Shown here piece after piece: positions 8,678 to 18,395 of a stretch of DNA of 64,000 nucleotides (position 1 is the first letter of the stretch; every line of letters starts with the position of its first letter). The position numbers and the translations under genes were made by a program. The notes below the pieces were generated by a model. That model was not told the origin of the DNA and did not search any database. It saw only the letters and a list, made by a program, of their open reading frames with translations. Source of the stretch: Puerhibacterium puerhi (GTDB lineage Bacteria; Actinomycetota; Actinomycetes; Actinomycetales; Cellulomonadaceae); assembly GCF_009846865.1 (NCBI RefSeq), contig NZ_WUWN01000011.1:41322-105321 (forward strand), read 5' to 3'.

Positions 8678-9446
8678 CCGCCCACCATATTGCGTGCGAG
8701 CGGCGGCACCTCCAGGGACGCGTCCGCCCAGGGCGCAACCAGGAGGGTCGCCGTCGCCAGCCACGCGCGAGGAGGCCGGCGTCGGACTCCGGCTCGGTCG
8801 CCCGCTCCGTGCCCTCGTAGGACACCAGCACGCCGCCGGCCTCGTCGGACCTCGCCAGCCGCGCGTGGACCGCGCCGAAGGACGCCAGGGGCGCCTGGCG
8901 CAGCCCGCGCAGGTCTGCCGGGGCGACGTCGGGGACGTTGACGTTGAGGGTGCGCCGGCCGAGCGACGTGCCGTCCAGCCAGGCGAAGGCGTGCGCGGCC
9001 ACCTCCTCGGCGGTCTCCCAGTGCGTCGGGTCCGCGCCGTCCAGCGAGACGGCCATGGACCGGATGCCCAGGGAGGTGGCGGACAGGGCCGCGCCCACCG
9101 TGCCGGAGTGCAGCACGGCGTTGCCGACGTTCGGCCCCCGGTTGACGCCGGACAGCAGCACGTCGGGCTTGGCGCCGAAGGCGCCGTAGGCCGCGACGAA
9201 CGCGATGAGCGCCGGGTCGGCGGCCACGGCGAGCGACCGCACGCCGTCCGGCAGGCCGGGCGCGGCCACCGGCTCGATCGCCAGGCGGCCGTCGTCCTCG
9301 GCGCCGTGCAGCGCCGCGGACGCGCCGGAGGACTCCCGGGCCGGGGCCGCGACCACGACGTCGTACCCGGCGCGGTGGGCGACCCGCGCCAGCACCGCCA
9401 GCCCGGGGGAGCGGATCCCGTCGTCGTTGGTCACCAGTGCCAGCAC
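8674..9446 (-). pseudogene. surE: surE 5'/3'-nucleotidase, disrupted by a single-base frameshift
   Basis: SurE is a metal-dependent survival-protein nucleotidase acting on nucleoside monophosphates. The N-terminal ~228 residues are intact, with the metal site VTNDDGI at residues 5-11 and LSGVNRGPNVGNAVLHSGTV. Near 8757-8760 the frame shifts: as written the protein continues out of frame to 7923, reading antisense-like junk inside PAC2. Adding one G to the GG of a TGG codon there restores LLVAPWADASLEVPPLARN and a stop TGA at 8674-8676 that overlaps the PAC2 start codon, giving 257 residues, the normal size. Either a sequencing/assembly homopolymer error or a real recent mutation. AAGGAGA lies upstream of the ATG at 9446, so this start is leadered. 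Confidence 0.88.
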
Positions 9447-9516
9447 GTCGTCTCCTTCGGTCCGTGGTCGCCGTCGGCGCCGTGGGCCCCGCCGCGGGCG
9501 GGTCCCCGGCGCCGGC

Positions 9517-10452
9517 TCACGACAGCTCCTCGATGGTCACCCGCTGCGCGAACGTCTCGATCTGCTCGCGCCGGCCCGTGCCGAGCCCGTGGCGGGCCAC
9601 GTTGAGCGCGCCGGCCGCCGCACCGAGCGCGACCGCCTGCGGCAGAGGGTCGCCCCGCCCCACGCCGACGGCGATGCCCGCCGTCATCGAGTCGCCGGCG
9701 CCGCGGTGGTCCACGGTGGTCATCGGCGGGGCGGTCACGAGGACGTCGCCGTCGTGGGTGACGACGAGCGTGGGCTCGTCGGCCCGCGACACGACGACGG
9801 CGGCCGGTCCCTCGCCGACCATCGTGCGGGCCGCCTTGCGCAGGTCGTCGAGCCCCGTGCCGGAGGCGAACCCGCCCTCGGCCATCTCCTCGTGGCTGAT
9901 CTTCAGCACCGTGCAGCCGGCCTCGACGACGGCACGGGCCGCGTCCCCGGACAGGTCGGCCACGACGGCACGCTCGGAGGCGCGCAGGTCGTCCACGAGG
10001 CGGCCGTAGAAGTCGCCCGGCACGCCGATGTCCGACCGCGAGCCGGTCAGGACGCACACGTCCGACTCGAGCGCGCTGACCAGGGTGGTGCCGTACAGGT
10101 CGTCCAGCGCGTGCCGGTCCAGCGGCAGCGCCGGCATCGTGGCGATCTCCTCCGGCTCGCCGCTGCGGCGGTCCTGGACGAGCGCGCCGGCGCCCGCGGT
10201 ACCGGTGGCCCGCAGCTCGAGGTCGGCGGAGCGGGCGAGGTGCGCGGTGATGTCGCCCACCTCGCCGCCGAAGGGCCCGCAGACCACCACGCGGGCACCC
10301 AGGGAGTAGGCCATGCGGGCGAGCCAGAGCCCCTGGCCGCCGGGGTGCACGTGGATCTCGGGGGCGCCGCCGGCGCGGCCCTCCTCGATCTCGACGGCGA
10401 GCAGCGGGTCCGGGGCGAGGACGCACAGGGCGGGTGCACGGTCGTCGGTCAT
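9517..10452 (-). CDS. PfkB family sugar kinase
   Basis: A 311-residue ribokinase/PfkB-fold carbohydrate kinase. The first signature is degenerate (HPGGQGLWLARMAYSLGA, cf. GGKGANVA in 1-phosphofructokinases) and the second carries the catalytic Asp in HRGAGDSMTAG around residue 254. It most resembles the 1-phosphofructokinase/tagatose-6-phosphate branch, but the substrate cannot be assigned. It is the first gene of a leftward operon with surE (70 bp downstream) and the PAC2 gene. The ATG at 10452 lies 6 nt after a minus-strand TAGGGT box (10459-10464), so transcription is probably leaderless and divergent from the HAD gene. Confidence 0.9.
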   Translation of the reverse strand: MTDDRAPALCVLAPDPLLAVEIEEGRAGGAPEIHVHPGGQGLWLARMAYSLGARVVVCGPFGGEVGDITAHLARSADLELRATGTAGAGALVQDRRSGEPEEIATMPALPLDRHALDDLYGTTLVSALESDVCVLTGSRSDIGVPGDFYGRLVDDLRASERAVVADLSGDAARAVVEAGCTVLKISHEEMAEGGFASGTGLDDLRKAARTMVGEGPAAVVVSRADEPTLVVTHDGDVLVTAPPMTTVDHRGAGDSMTAGIAVGVGRGDPLPQAVALGAAAGALNVARHGLGTGRREQIETFAQRVTIEELS

Positions 10453-10515
10453 GGGCCGACCCTAGGCAGGAGAGGGGGCGCTCACCCGCCGGAGCGCGAC
10501 CCGTAGGCTGGTCCC

Positions 10516-11205
10516 GTGCCCGAGACCTCCCCCCGCTCCGCCCTGCCCGCCGCCGTCCTGTGGGACATGGACGGCACCCTCGTCGACACCGAGCCGTACT
10601 GGATCGCCGCCGAGCACGAGCTGGTCGAGGCCCACGGCGGCTCGTGGTCCCACGAGCAGGCGCTGCAGCTGGTGGGCAACCCCCTGCTGACCTCGGCGCA
10701 GATCCTGCGGGACGCCGGCGTGGGCCTCGAGCCGCCGCAGATCGTGGACTGGCTGCTCGAGCGCGTCATCGCGCAGGTGCGGGTCCGGGTGCCGTGGCAG
10801 CCCGGGGCCCTCGAGCTGCTCGACGCGCTCGTCGCGGCCGGCGTGCCCTGCGCCCTCGTGACGATGTCGTACGCCTCGCTCGCCGAGGAGGTCGCCGCGC
10901 AGGGACCCGCGGGTGCGTTCCGCACGCTGGTCACGGGCGACCAGGTGACCGAGGGCAAGCCGCACCCGGAGCCCTACCTGACGGCCGCCGCGCGCCTCGG
11001 CGTCGACCCGGCCGCGTGCGTGGCCGTCGAGGACTCGCCCACGGGGATCGCCTCGGCCATGGCGGCCGGCGTGCGCACGCTCGGGGTCGAGGCGGTCGTG
11101 CCCGTGCCGCACCTGGAGGGGCTGAGCCGGGCCGTGTCGCTGACGAAGGTGGACGTGGCGACCGTCGCGCGGATCGCCGCCGGCGAGGTGCTCGACCTCA
11201 CCTGA
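10516..11205 (+). CDS. HAD-superfamily phosphatase
   Basis: A 229-residue haloacid dehalogenase-like hydrolase of the beta-phosphoglucomutase/phosphatase subfamily. Motif I WDMDGTLVDTE has the nucleophile Asp17 and acid/base Asp19; motif II is LVTMSYAS, and motif III-IV covers KPHPEPYL and VEDSPTGIASAMAAG. The alpha-helical cap between motifs I and II fits subclass C1. The physiological substrate is likely a sugar phosphate but is not assignable. The GTG at 10516 lies 6 nt after TAGGCT (10504-10509), suggesting a leaderless message. A 12-bp tandem repeat starts right after its stop. Confidence 0.9.
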   Translation: MPETSPRSALPAAVLWDMDGTLVDTEPYWIAAEHELVEAHGGSWSHEQALQLVGNPLLTSAQILRDAGVGLEPPQIVDWLLERVIAQVRVRVPWQPGALELLDALVAAGVPCALVTMSYASLAEEVAAQGPAGAFRTLVTGDQVTEGKPHPEPYLTAAARLGVDPAACVAVEDSPTGIASAMAAGVRTLGVEAVVPVPHLEGLSRAVSLTKVDVATVARIAAGEVLDLT

Positions 11206-11253
11206 TCCCGCGCCCGGTCCCGCGCCCGGTCCCGCGCCCAGTCCCGCGGCGGG
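11206..11253. repeat. 12-bp tandem repeat between convergent genes
   Basis: The unit TCCCGCGCCCGG occurs at 11206-11217, 11218-11229 and, with one change, 11230-11241; a degenerate fourth unit follows. It fills the whole gap between the HAD phosphatase stop and the stop of the RecB-like gene. No transcription terminator hairpin is seen in this gap. Confidence 0.8.
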
Positions 11254-12171
11254 TCACGCCTCGACGGTCACGCCCAGGCGCTCGCGGACCAGCTCCGGGT
11301 CGAGCTGCGGCGGGGTGCCGCCGAAGGCGGGGCACACGGCCTGGTGGGCGCACCAGCCGCACAGCTTGCTCTGCCGCGGCGCGAAGTCGCCGGTGCGGGC
11401 GGCGGTCTCGATGGCCGACCACACGGCGCGCACCTTCTGCTCGGCGACCTCGAGCTCGCGCTCGCGCGGCTCGGCCCGCAGGATCTGGCCGTCGCCGAGG
11501 TAGACGAGCTGCAGCATCTTGGGCAGCACGCCCCGCTCGCGCCACAGCACCAGCCCGTAGAACCGCATCTGGAACAGCGCGCTCGCCTCGAACCCCGGCC
11601 GCGGCGCCCTGCCGGTCTTGTAGTCGACCACTCGGATCGCCCCGTCGGGGGCGACGTCGAGCCGGTCCACAATGCCGCGCAGCAGCGGCCCGCCGTCGAG
11701 CTGCGTCTCGACGCGCAGCTCGCGCGCCTCCGGCTGCAGCCGGTTCGGGTCCTCGAGCGTGAAGTACGTCCCGAGCAGGCGGCCGGCGCCGTCGAGCCAC
11801 GCGTCGGGCGCCGTGCCCGCGGCGTCGCCGCCGGGCTGGAAGAGCTGCGCGTAGCGGGGCTCGGCCTCCAGCAGCCGGTCCCACTCGCCGGGCAGCAGCT
11901 CCAGGGCCGCCTCCCGGGTGCGCTCGCCCAGCGGCGCGTCGTAGAGCCGCTCGAGGACGGCGTGCACGAGCGTGCCGCGCGCGGCCGCGGCGCTGGGCGG
12001 CTCGGGCAGGCGGTCCACCACGCGGTAGCGGAACAGCAGCGGGCACTGCATGAAGTCGTTGGCGCGCGACGGCGACAGCGCCGGGCGACGCGGCTCGGCC
12101 GGGGCCGTGGCGGGCACGGGCCCGTCGCCCAGGGCCTCCGGGAGCAGGTCGGTCGCTGCCGTCGTCGTCAT
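11254..12171 (-). CDS. RecB-family (PD-(D/E)XK) exonuclease, Cas4/AddB-like
   Basis: A 305-residue single-domain nuclease of the PF12705 type. It begins with SPSRANDFMQCPLLFRYR, containing the first Cys of the cluster. Then come ARGTLVHAVLERLY, the nuclease core (IVDRL... VVDYKTGRAPRP) and a terminal cluster LCGWCAHQAVCPAF. The four Cys should bind a 4Fe-4S cluster as in AddB and Cas4. It has no helicase part. In mycobacteria a homologue also sits beside trmI and the proteasome ATPase, as here. The ATG at 12171 lies 7 nt after a minus-strand TAGGGT box (12179-12184), back-to-back with the M50 gene's promoter. Confidence 0.92.
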   Translation of the reverse strand: MTTTAATDLLPEALGDGPVPATAPAEPRRPALSPSRANDFMQCPLLFRYRVVDRLPEPPSAAAARGTLVHAVLERLYDAPLGERTREAALELLPGEWDRLLEAEPRYAQLFQPGGDAAGTAPDAWLDGAGRLLGTYFTLEDPNRLQPEARELRVETQLDGGPLLRGIVDRLDVAPDGAIRVVDYKTGRAPRPGFEASALFQMRFYGLVLWRERGVLPKMLQLVYLGDGQILRAEPRERELEVAEQKVRAVWSAIETAARTGDFAPRQSKLCGWCAHQAVCPAFGGTPPQLDPELVRERLGVTVEA

Positions 12172-12244
12172 GCCAGCCACCCTAGGCGCCGCCACCCACA
12201 CCGTCGTCCAGGTGGTCCCCAGGCCGCACGGATAGATTGGCCGG

Positions 12245-13477
12245 GTGACGACGCCCGCGCCGCAGACCCCACCCGGCGCCTCCCGAGGTCCGGACCGCCC
12301 GCCGACCCGGCCGCGCGCCGAGCCGCGCTCGCGCGGCTGGGTCGTGGGGCGCGTGGCCGGCGCTCCCGTGGTGGTGACCCCGTCGTGGGCGCTGGCCGCC
12401 GTCGTGCTCACCCTCGTGTTCGCGCCGACCGTGCGGCGGCTCGCGCCCGCCGCGCAGGGCGGCGGCGTCCTGCTCGTCGCCCTCGTCTTCGTGCTGCTGC
12501 TGTTCGGCTCGGTCTTCCTGCACGAGGTGGCGCACGCCCTCGTCGCGAGGGCGCGCGGGCACCGCGTCACCGAGCTGGCCGTGACGCTGTGGGGCGGGCA
12601 CACCGCGTACACGGGCGCGACGCGGCGGCCGCTGGACGGGGCGCTGGTCGCCGTCGTCGGCCCGGTCACCAACCTGCTGCTGACCGCCGTCGCGGCGCTC
12701 GTCTTCCACGGCCTGTACGGGGCGCCGGTGTGGGCCGTGTGGACCGAGGGGCTGCCGCTGCGCTCCGTCGGCGCGTGGCTCCTGTTCGCGCTGGCCGCCT
12801 CGAACTTCTTCGTCGGCCTGTTCAACCTGCTGCCGGGGCTGCCGCTCGACGGTGGGCAGATCCTCGAGTCCCTGGTCTGGGGCGCCACCGGTTCCCGGGC
12901 CAAGGGCACCGTCGCCGCCGGCTGGGTGGGGCGCCTGGTGGCGCTCGGGGTCCTCGCGTGGGCGCTGGTGCTGCCGCTGGTCCTCGGGCTGCGCCCGGAC
13001 TGGATCACCGTCCTGTGGGCGGCGCTGCTCGGCGCGTTCCTGTGGTCGGGCGCGGGCCAGGCGATCGTCGCGGGCCGCCGCCGCGAGGCGGTGGCCGGGC
13101 TCACCGCGCGCGGGCTGGGCACCCGCGCCGTCGTGGTGGCGACGGGCGCGTCGGTGGCGGACGCCGCCCGCGCCGTCGCCGGCGTGCCCGACGCCGCCGT
13201 GGTCGTGGTGACGCCCCAGGGCGCGCCGCTCGGGTGGGTCGACCCCGCCGCGGCCTCGTCCGTCCCGCCGGGGGCGACGGCCACGACGCCGGTCGACGCG
13301 GTCGTCGTGCCGTTCCCGCCGGGCTCGGCCGTCGAGGCGGACCTCGCCGGAGCCGACCTGCTGCAGCACGTGGCGGCCACGTCCGCCGGCGCCCGCGTGG
13401 TGCCGGTCCTCGAGCACGGCCGGGTGGGCGGCGTGCTCGACGTCGCCCACGTCGCCCGCGCGCTCAACAGGCGCTGA
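12245..13477 (+). CDS. M50 site-2 protease family membrane metalloprotease
   Basis: A 410-residue intramembrane zinc protease. The HEVAH zinc motif is at residues 93-97 at the end of a transmembrane segment and the third ligand Asp202 lies in NLLPGLPLDGGQ. About six membrane segments span residues 45-285. The N-terminal 30 residues are Pro/Arg-rich and cytosolic. The C-terminal ~120 residues are soluble and Ala/Val-rich, in the place where related proteins carry CBS domains, but the CBS pattern is weak. Such proteases release membrane-anchored regulators; the substrate is unknown. The GTG at 12245 lies 6 nt after TAGATT (12233-12238), suggesting a leaderless transcript. Confidence 0.92.
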   Translation: MTTPAPQTPPGASRGPDRPPTRPRAEPRSRGWVVGRVAGAPVVVTPSWALAAVVLTLVFAPTVRRLAPAAQGGGVLLVALVFVLLLFGSVFLHEVAHALVARARGHRVTELAVTLWGGHTAYTGATRRPLDGALVAVVGPVTNLLLTAVAALVFHGLYGAPVWAVWTEGLPLRSVGAWLLFALAASNFFVGLFNLLPGLPLDGGQILESLVWGATGSRAKGTVAAGWVGRLVALGVLAWALVLPLVLGLRPDWITVLWAALLGAFLWSGAGQAIVAGRRREAVAGLTARGLGTRAVVVATGASVADAARAVAGVPDAAVVVVTPQGAPLGWVDPAAASSVPPGATATTPVDAVVVPFPPGSAVEADLAGADLLQHVAATSAGARVVPVLEHGRVGGVLDVAHVARALNRR

Positions 13478-13551
13478 CCGCCGGCGCCGGCCGGGCGCCG
13501 GACACCCGGCACCGACCACGGGGACCGCGGGCGCCACTAGACTCGCCCCTC

Positions 13552-14646
13552 GTGACTTCCCCCGCTGACCGCCCGACGGGCGCCGACATCCGCCGTGGCC
13601 CCTTCCGGGTCGGCGACAAGGTCCAGCTCACCGACCCGCGCGGTCGGATGCACACGATCGTGCTGAAGCCGGGCGCCACCTTCCACACCCACAAGGGCTA
13701 CTTCCGCCACGACGACCTCGTCGGCCGGCCCGAGGGCTGGGTCGTCACCAACACCGCGGGGATCGAGTACCTGGCGCTGCGGCCGCTGCTGAGCGACTAC
13801 GTGCTGTCGATGCCCCGCGGCGCCGCCGTCGTCTACCCCAAGGACGCCGGCCAGATCGTGCAGATGGCCGACATCTTCCCCGGCGCCCGCGTCGTCGAGG
13901 CCGGCGTGGGCTCGGGCGCGCTGACGATGTCCCTGCTGCGCGCCGTCGGCGACCAGGGCGAGCTGCACTCCATCGAGCGCCGCGAGGACTTCGCGGACAT
14001 CGCGCGCGGCAACGTCGAGACGTTCTTCGGCGGACCGCACCCGGCCTGGCGCCTGAGCATCGGCGACCTGTCCGACGTGCTGCCCACCGTGGCCGAGCCG
14101 GGCAGCGTCGACCGCGTGGTGCTCGACATGCTCGCGCCGTGGGAGAACCTCGACGCCGTCGCGGCGGCGCTGGTGCCCGGCGGCGTCTTCCTGGCCTACG
14201 TCGCCACCGCCACGCAGCTGTCCCGGCTCGCCGAGGACCTGCGCGCGCACGGCCGGTTCGCCGAGCCGGTGGCCTGGGAGTCCATGGTGCGCGGCTGGCA
14301 CCTCGAGGGCCTGGCGGTGCGCCCGCAGCACCGCATGGTGGGGCACACCGGGTTCCTGCTCACCTCCCGCCGGCTCGCCGACGGCGTCGTGCCGCCCGAG
14401 CGCAAGCGCCGGCCGCAGGGCACCAAGCCCGACGCCGCGGCGGACGTCGCGTGGGACGAGGAACAGCTCGGCCAGCGCCCGGTGTCGGACAAGAAGCTGC
14501 GCCGCGTGCGGCGCGACGTCGCCGAGTCGGCCGAGGCCGCGGCGGCGTCGGCGGCCGAGGCGTCTCGCCTGCCGGACGCCTCGGAGCAGGCCGCGCCGCG
14601 CGACGACGCGCCCGGCACGGCCCCGGACGCGCCCGCCGAGGACTGA
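13552..14646 (+). CDS. trmI: tRNA (adenine-N1-)-methyltransferase TrmI
   Basis: A SAM-dependent class I methyltransferase that makes m1A58 in the T-loop of tRNAs as a tetramer. The N-terminal domain ([29 protein letters not shown]) precedes SAM motif [12 protein letters not shown] at residues 114-124 and the catalytic-site motif [12 protein letters not shown]. The body ends near residue 290. The remaining ~75 residues are a charged, Ala-rich tail not needed for the fold; total 364 residues against about 280 in Mycobacterium. The GTG at 13552 lies 8 nt after TAGACT (13538-13543). It is immediately upstream of arc, the conserved actinobacterial arrangement. Confidence 0.95.
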   Translation: MTSPADRPTGADIRRGPFRVGDKVQLTDPRGRMHTIVLKPGATFHTHKGYFRHDDLVGRPEGWVVTNTAGIEYLALRPLLSDYVLSMPRGAAVVYPKDAGQIVQMADIFPGARVVEAGVGSGALTMSLLRAVGDQGELHSIERREDFADIARGNVETFFGGPHPAWRLSIGDLSDVLPTVAEPGSVDRVVLDMLAPWENLDAVAAALVPGGVFLAYVATATQLSRLAEDLRAHGRFAEPVAWESMVRGWHLEGLAVRPQHRMVGHTGFLLTSRRLADGVVPPERKRRPQGTKPDAAADVAWDEEQLGQRPVSDKKLRRVRRDVAESAEAAAASAAEASRLPDASEQAAPRDDAPGTAPDAPAED

Positions 14647-14741
14647 CGTCCCCTCGTGCCCGCCGCGTGACGGGCGCGTGAAGGCATCGCCGGTCCGCGC
14701 GAAACCTCGCGCGCCACCTCCCGTGCGGTGGGGATGCTGCG

Positions 14742-14747
14742 TAGGGT
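14742..14747 (+). promoter_or_regulatory. probable -10 box of arc
   Basis: TAGGGT sits 68 bp upstream of the arc ATG in the 169-bp trmI-arc gap. A transcript starting about 7 nt later would have a ~60-nt leader ending in the Shine-Dalgarno GAGAGGGGA. Unlike its neighbours, arc therefore appears leadered. Called by motif only. Confidence 0.5.
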
Positions 14748-14815
14748 GCTGTATTCGGGACAGCCCTCCCGCCCCCGAGAGGGCCGCACCCGGAGCCGCA
14801 CGAGAGGGGACCTGC

Positions 14816-16465
14816 ATGGCCGAGAACCCTGTCAACCCTGTCCGCTCCGACTACCAAGGCCCGAGCCGGGACGCCCAGCTCGCCATGCTCGCCGCCAAGA
14901 ACGAGCGTCTCGCCGAGGCGCTGCGCGCCGCGCGCGACCAGATCGTCGAGCTCAAGAGACAGATCGACGACCTGGCCAAGCCGCCGGGCACCTACGCCAC
15001 GTTCCTCGAGGCCCACCCCGACGGGTCGGTCGACGTCTCGGCGGCCGGGCGCAAGATGCACGTGGGCGCGAGCCCCAACCTCGACGTCGCCGCGCTGCAG
15101 CCCGGCCAGGAGGTCAAGCTCAACGAGGCGATGACGGTGGTGGAGGCCGGCGGCTTCGAGCGCGTCGGCGAGCTCGTCACCGTCAAGGAGGTGCTCGACG
15201 ACGAGCGGGTGCTCGTCGTGGGGCGCGCCGACGAGGAGCGGGTGGTCCGCCTGGCCGGGTCGGTGCGCGGCCGCACGCTGCGCGTCGGCGACTCGCTCAC
15301 GGTGGACGTGCGCAGCGGGTTCGTGTTCGAGGTCGTGCCCAAGTCCGAGGTCGAGGAGCTCGTCCTGGAGGAGGTGCCCGACATCCGCTACGAGGACATC
15401 GGCGGCCTGGGCACCCAGATCGAGGCGATCCGCGACGCGGTCGAGCTGCCGTTCGCCCACCCCGACCTGTTCCGGGAGCACGGGCTGCGGCCGCCCAAGG
15501 GCGTGCTGCTCTACGGCCCGCCCGGCTGCGGCAAGACGCTCATCGCCAAGGCCGTCGCCGCGTCGCTGGCCACCATGGTGGCCGGCTCGGGCGACGACCC
15601 GAACGTGCGCAGCTACTTCCTCAACGTCAAGGGCCCCGAGCTGCTCAACAAGTACGTGGGCGAGACCGAGCGGCACATCCGGCTCATCTTCGCCCGCGCG
15701 CGCGAGAAGGCCTCCCAGGGCATGCCCGTGGTGGTGTTCTTCGACGAGATGGAGTCGCTGTTCCGCACCCGCGGCACGGGGCTGTCGTCCGACGTCGAGA
15801 CCACGATCGTGCCGCAGCTGCTCGCCGAGATCGACGGCGTGGAGCGGCTCGACAACGTCATCGTCATCGGCGCCTCGAACCGCGAGGACATGATCGACCC
15901 CGCGATCCTGCGGCCGGGGCGCCTCGACGTGAAGATCAAGATCGAGCGGCCCGACGCCGAGGGCGCCCGCGAGATCTTCGGCAAGTACCTCACGGCGGAC
16001 CTGCCGATCCACCCCGAGGACCTGGCCGAGCACGGCGGCGAGCCGGCCGCGGCCGTGGACGCGATGATCCGCTCCGTCGTCGAGCGGATGTACGCCGAGG
16101 ACGAGGACAACCAGTTCCTCGAGGTCACCTACGCCTCCGGCGACAAGGAGGTCCTGTACTTCAAGGACTTCAACTCGGGCGCGATGATCCAGAACGTCGT
16201 CGACCGGGCGAAGAAGATGGCCATCAAGGACTTCCTGGCCACGGGCCAGCGGGGCATCCGGGTGGACCACCTGCTGTCGGCCTGCGTCGACGAGTTCAAG
16301 GAGAACGAGGACCTGCCGAACACGACCAACCCCGACGACTGGGCGCGGATCAGCGGCAAGAAGGGCGAGCGCATCGTCTTCATCCGCTCGATCGTCCAGA
16401 AGAAGGGCGAGGGGGCGACGCCGCGCACCATCGAGCAGATCACGAGCACCGGCCAGTACCTCTGA
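14816..16465 (+). CDS. arc: proteasome-associated AAA+ ATPase Arc/Mpa
   Basis: The hexameric unfoldase that recognises pupylated proteins and threads them into the 20S proteasome. In order: coiled coil (about residues 18-55) that binds Pup, two OB-fold subdomains (about 58-180), and one AAA+ module. The AAA+ module has Walker A GPPGCGKT at 234-241, Walker [12 protein letters not shown] and an arginine-finger region. The protein ends in GQYL, the C-terminal docking motif inserted into pockets of the proteasome alpha ring. Length is 549 residues, against about 600 in mycobacteria. The ATG at 14816 is chosen for its strong ribosome binding site (GAGAGGGG, spacing about 7); an in-frame upstream extension is not conserved-looking. 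Confidence 0.97.
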   Translation: MAENPVNPVRSDYQGPSRDAQLAMLAAKNERLAEALRAARDQIVELKRQIDDLAKPPGTYATFLEAHPDGSVDVSAAGRKMHVGASPNLDVAALQPGQEVKLNEAMTVVEAGGFERVGELVTVKEVLDDERVLVVGRADEERVVRLAGSVRGRTLRVGDSLTVDVRSGFVFEVVPKSEVEELVLEEVPDIRYEDIGGLGTQIEAIRDAVELPFAHPDLFREHGLRPPKGVLLYGPPGCGKTLIAKAVAASLATMVAGSGDDPNVRSYFLNVKGPELLNKYVGETERHIRLIFARAREKASQGMPVVVFFDEMESLFRTRGTGLSSDVETTIVPQLLAEIDGVERLDNVIVIGASNREDMIDPAILRPGRLDVKIKIERPDAEGAREIFGKYLTADLPIHPEDLAEHGGEPAAAVDAMIRSVVERMYAEDEDNQFLEVTYASGDKEVLYFKDFNSGAMIQNVVDRAKKMAIKDFLATGQRGIRVDHLLSACVDEFKENEDLPNTTNPDDWARISGKKGERIVFIRSIVQKKGEGATPRTIEQITSTGQYL

Positions 16466-16568
16466 CGGGTCGCCGGGCCCCCTCCGCCGGGCGCGAGCCC
16501 TCCGGGGACCCGCGCGCGGCCCGTCCCGGGCCCGCCGGGACGTCACCGATGCGGACTAGGGTGGCAGC

Positions 16569-18281
16569 GTGAGCGTGCGTCGAGTGATGGGCATCGAGAC
16601 CGAGTACGGCGTGCTGCAGCCGGGCCGGCCGGGGGCGAACCCCATGCTCCTGTCGAGCCTGGTGGTGACGACGTACCGCGCCCTGGTGGCGCGCCAGGGG
16701 GAGCGGCCCGCGGCCCGGTGGGACTACGACGACGAGGACCCGCTGTCGGACGCCCGCGGCTTCCGGCTGCAGCGTGCGTCGGCGCACCCGTCGCTGCTGA
16801 CCGACGACCCGAGCCGGCCCGCGCCGTCGGGCCCCGCCGCGCGCCCCGGGGCCGCGACGTCGCCCGCGGCTCCCGCTGTGCCGCCGTCGGCCCTGGTCGG
16901 CGGGGCCGGCACGCCGCCCGGCCGGCGCCCGCGGGTCACGCCGCAGGAGCGCGCCCGCCCGGACGTCGACGAGTACGACGACCCGTCGGCGGCCAACTGC
17001 ATCCTCACCAACGGCGCGCGCCTCTACGTCGACCACGCGCACCCCGAGTACTCCTCGCCCGAGGTCACGAGCCCGCTCGACGCGGTGCGCTGGGACGTCG
17101 CGGGGGAGCGCGTCATGCTCGCGGCGGCGCGCGAGCTGGCGCAGGTCCCGGGCTCCGAGGTCGCCCTGTACAAGAACAACGTCGACGGCAAGGGCGCCAG
17201 CTACGGCACCCACGAGAACTACCTCGTCGACCGCGCGCTGCCGTTCGGCGTGCTCGCCGAGCTGCTGACGCCGTTCCTCGTCACCCGGCAGGTCTTCGCG
17301 GGCTCCGGCCGGGTGGGCCTGGGCCAGACCGGTGGCGAGGCCGGGTTCCAGATGTCGCAGCGCGCCGACTACATCGAGGCCGAGGTGGGCCTCGAGACGA
17401 CGCTGCGTCGCCCCATCGTCAACACCCGCGACGAGCCGCACGCCGACCGCACGCGCTGGCGGCGGCTGCACCTGATCCTCGGCGACGCGAACCTGTTCGA
17501 GGTGGCCACCTATCTCAAGCTGGGCACCACCTCGCTCGTGCTGTGGGTGCTCGAGCACCTCGACGCGCTCGCCGACGCCGGCGAGCCCGTGCGCGCCCAG
17601 CTCGCGGCGCTGCGCCTGGCCGACCCGGTCGGCGACGTGCAGCGCGTCTCGCGCGACCTGGACCTCGTCGCGAAGCTCGACCTCGCCGACGGGCGCACCA
17701 TGACGGCGCTCGAGATCCAGGAGGCGTACGCCGACGTGGTGGGGCGGGCGCTGGCCGCCCTCGGCACGGACGCGGCCTCCGACGACGTGCTCGACCGGTG
17801 GCGCTCGGTGGTGGCCCGGCTGGGGCAGGACCCGGCCTCGTGCGCCCGCGAGGTGGAGTGGGTGGCCAAGCGCCGCCTGCTCGAGGGGCTGCGGCGCCGC
17901 GACCGGCTCGACTGGGACCACCCGCGCCTGCACGCGATGGACCTGCAGTGGTCGGACGTGCGCCCTGAGCGCGGCGTGTACCACCGGCTGCTGGCGAAGG
18001 GGGCGGTGGAGCGGGTCGTCGACGAGCGCCTCGTCGCGGACGCCGTGCACCACCCGCCGGTCGACACGCGCGCCTACTTCCGCGGGGAGGTCATGGCCCG
18101 CTACGCCGACGAGGTGTCCGCGGCGAGCTGGGACTCGGTCATCTTCGACGTCGCCGACGACTCCGCGCTGCAGCGCGTGCCCATGCTGGACCCCCTGCGG
18201 GGCACCCGCGCCAACGTCGGCACGCTGCTGGACGCCAGCCCCGACGCGGCCGCGCTGCTGCGGGGCCTGCGCGGCGAGTGA
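16569..18281 (+). CDS. dop: Pup deamidase/depupylase Dop
   Basis: Dop converts the C-terminal Gln of Pup to Glu and also removes Pup from substrates. It belongs to the carboxylate-amine ligase (glutamine synthetase-like) fold. GIETEYGV at residues 8-15 gives the metal-binding glutamates and RLYVDHAHPEYSSPEV gives the catalytic Asp155. Between PLSDARGF (about 58-65) and DEYDDPSAANCIL (about 134-146) lies the Dop loop, here some 65-70 residues and rich in Pro/Ala, making the protein 570 residues against roughly 500 in well-known homologues. The GTG at 16569 is 6 nt after TAGGGT (16557-16562), so the message is probably leaderless. Confidence 0.96.
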   Translation: MSVRRVMGIETEYGVLQPGRPGANPMLLSSLVVTTYRALVARQGERPAARWDYDDEDPLSDARGFRLQRASAHPSLLTDDPSRPAPSGPAARPGAATSPAAPAVPPSALVGGAGTPPGRRPRVTPQERARPDVDEYDDPSAANCILTNGARLYVDHAHPEYSSPEVTSPLDAVRWDVAGERVMLAAARELAQVPGSEVALYKNNVDGKGASYGTHENYLVDRALPFGVLAELLTPFLVTRQVFAGSGRVGLGQTGGEAGFQMSQRADYIEAEVGLETTLRRPIVNTRDEPHADRTRWRRLHLILGDANLFEVATYLKLGTTSLVLWVLEHLDALADAGEPVRAQLAALRLADPVGDVQRVSRDLDLVAKLDLADGRTMTALEIQEAYADVVGRALAALGTDAASDDVLDRWRSVVARLGQDPASCAREVEWVAKRRLLEGLRRRDRLDWDHPRLHAMDLQWSDVRPERGVYHRLLAKGAVERVVDERLVADAVHHPPVDTRAYFRGEVMARYADEVSAASWDSVIFDVADDSALQRVPMLDPLRGTRANVGTLLDASPDAAALLRGLRGE

Positions 18282-18395
18282 GCGCGCACGTGCGCGACCG
18301 GGCGAACGGGCAGGTGAGGCGGCTCGGCGGGGCCGCGGCGGACCATTCCGCTGTGGGCGCACGCGCCGCTGACGCGCAGGTGCCGCCCCGGCGCA

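Noticed and set aside
7923..9446. SurE as a 507-residue protein fused into the PAC2 region
   Set aside because: After the frameshift the sequence is Arg/Ala-rich junk running through PAC2 in another frame, while a one-base correction gives a perfect SurE C-terminus.
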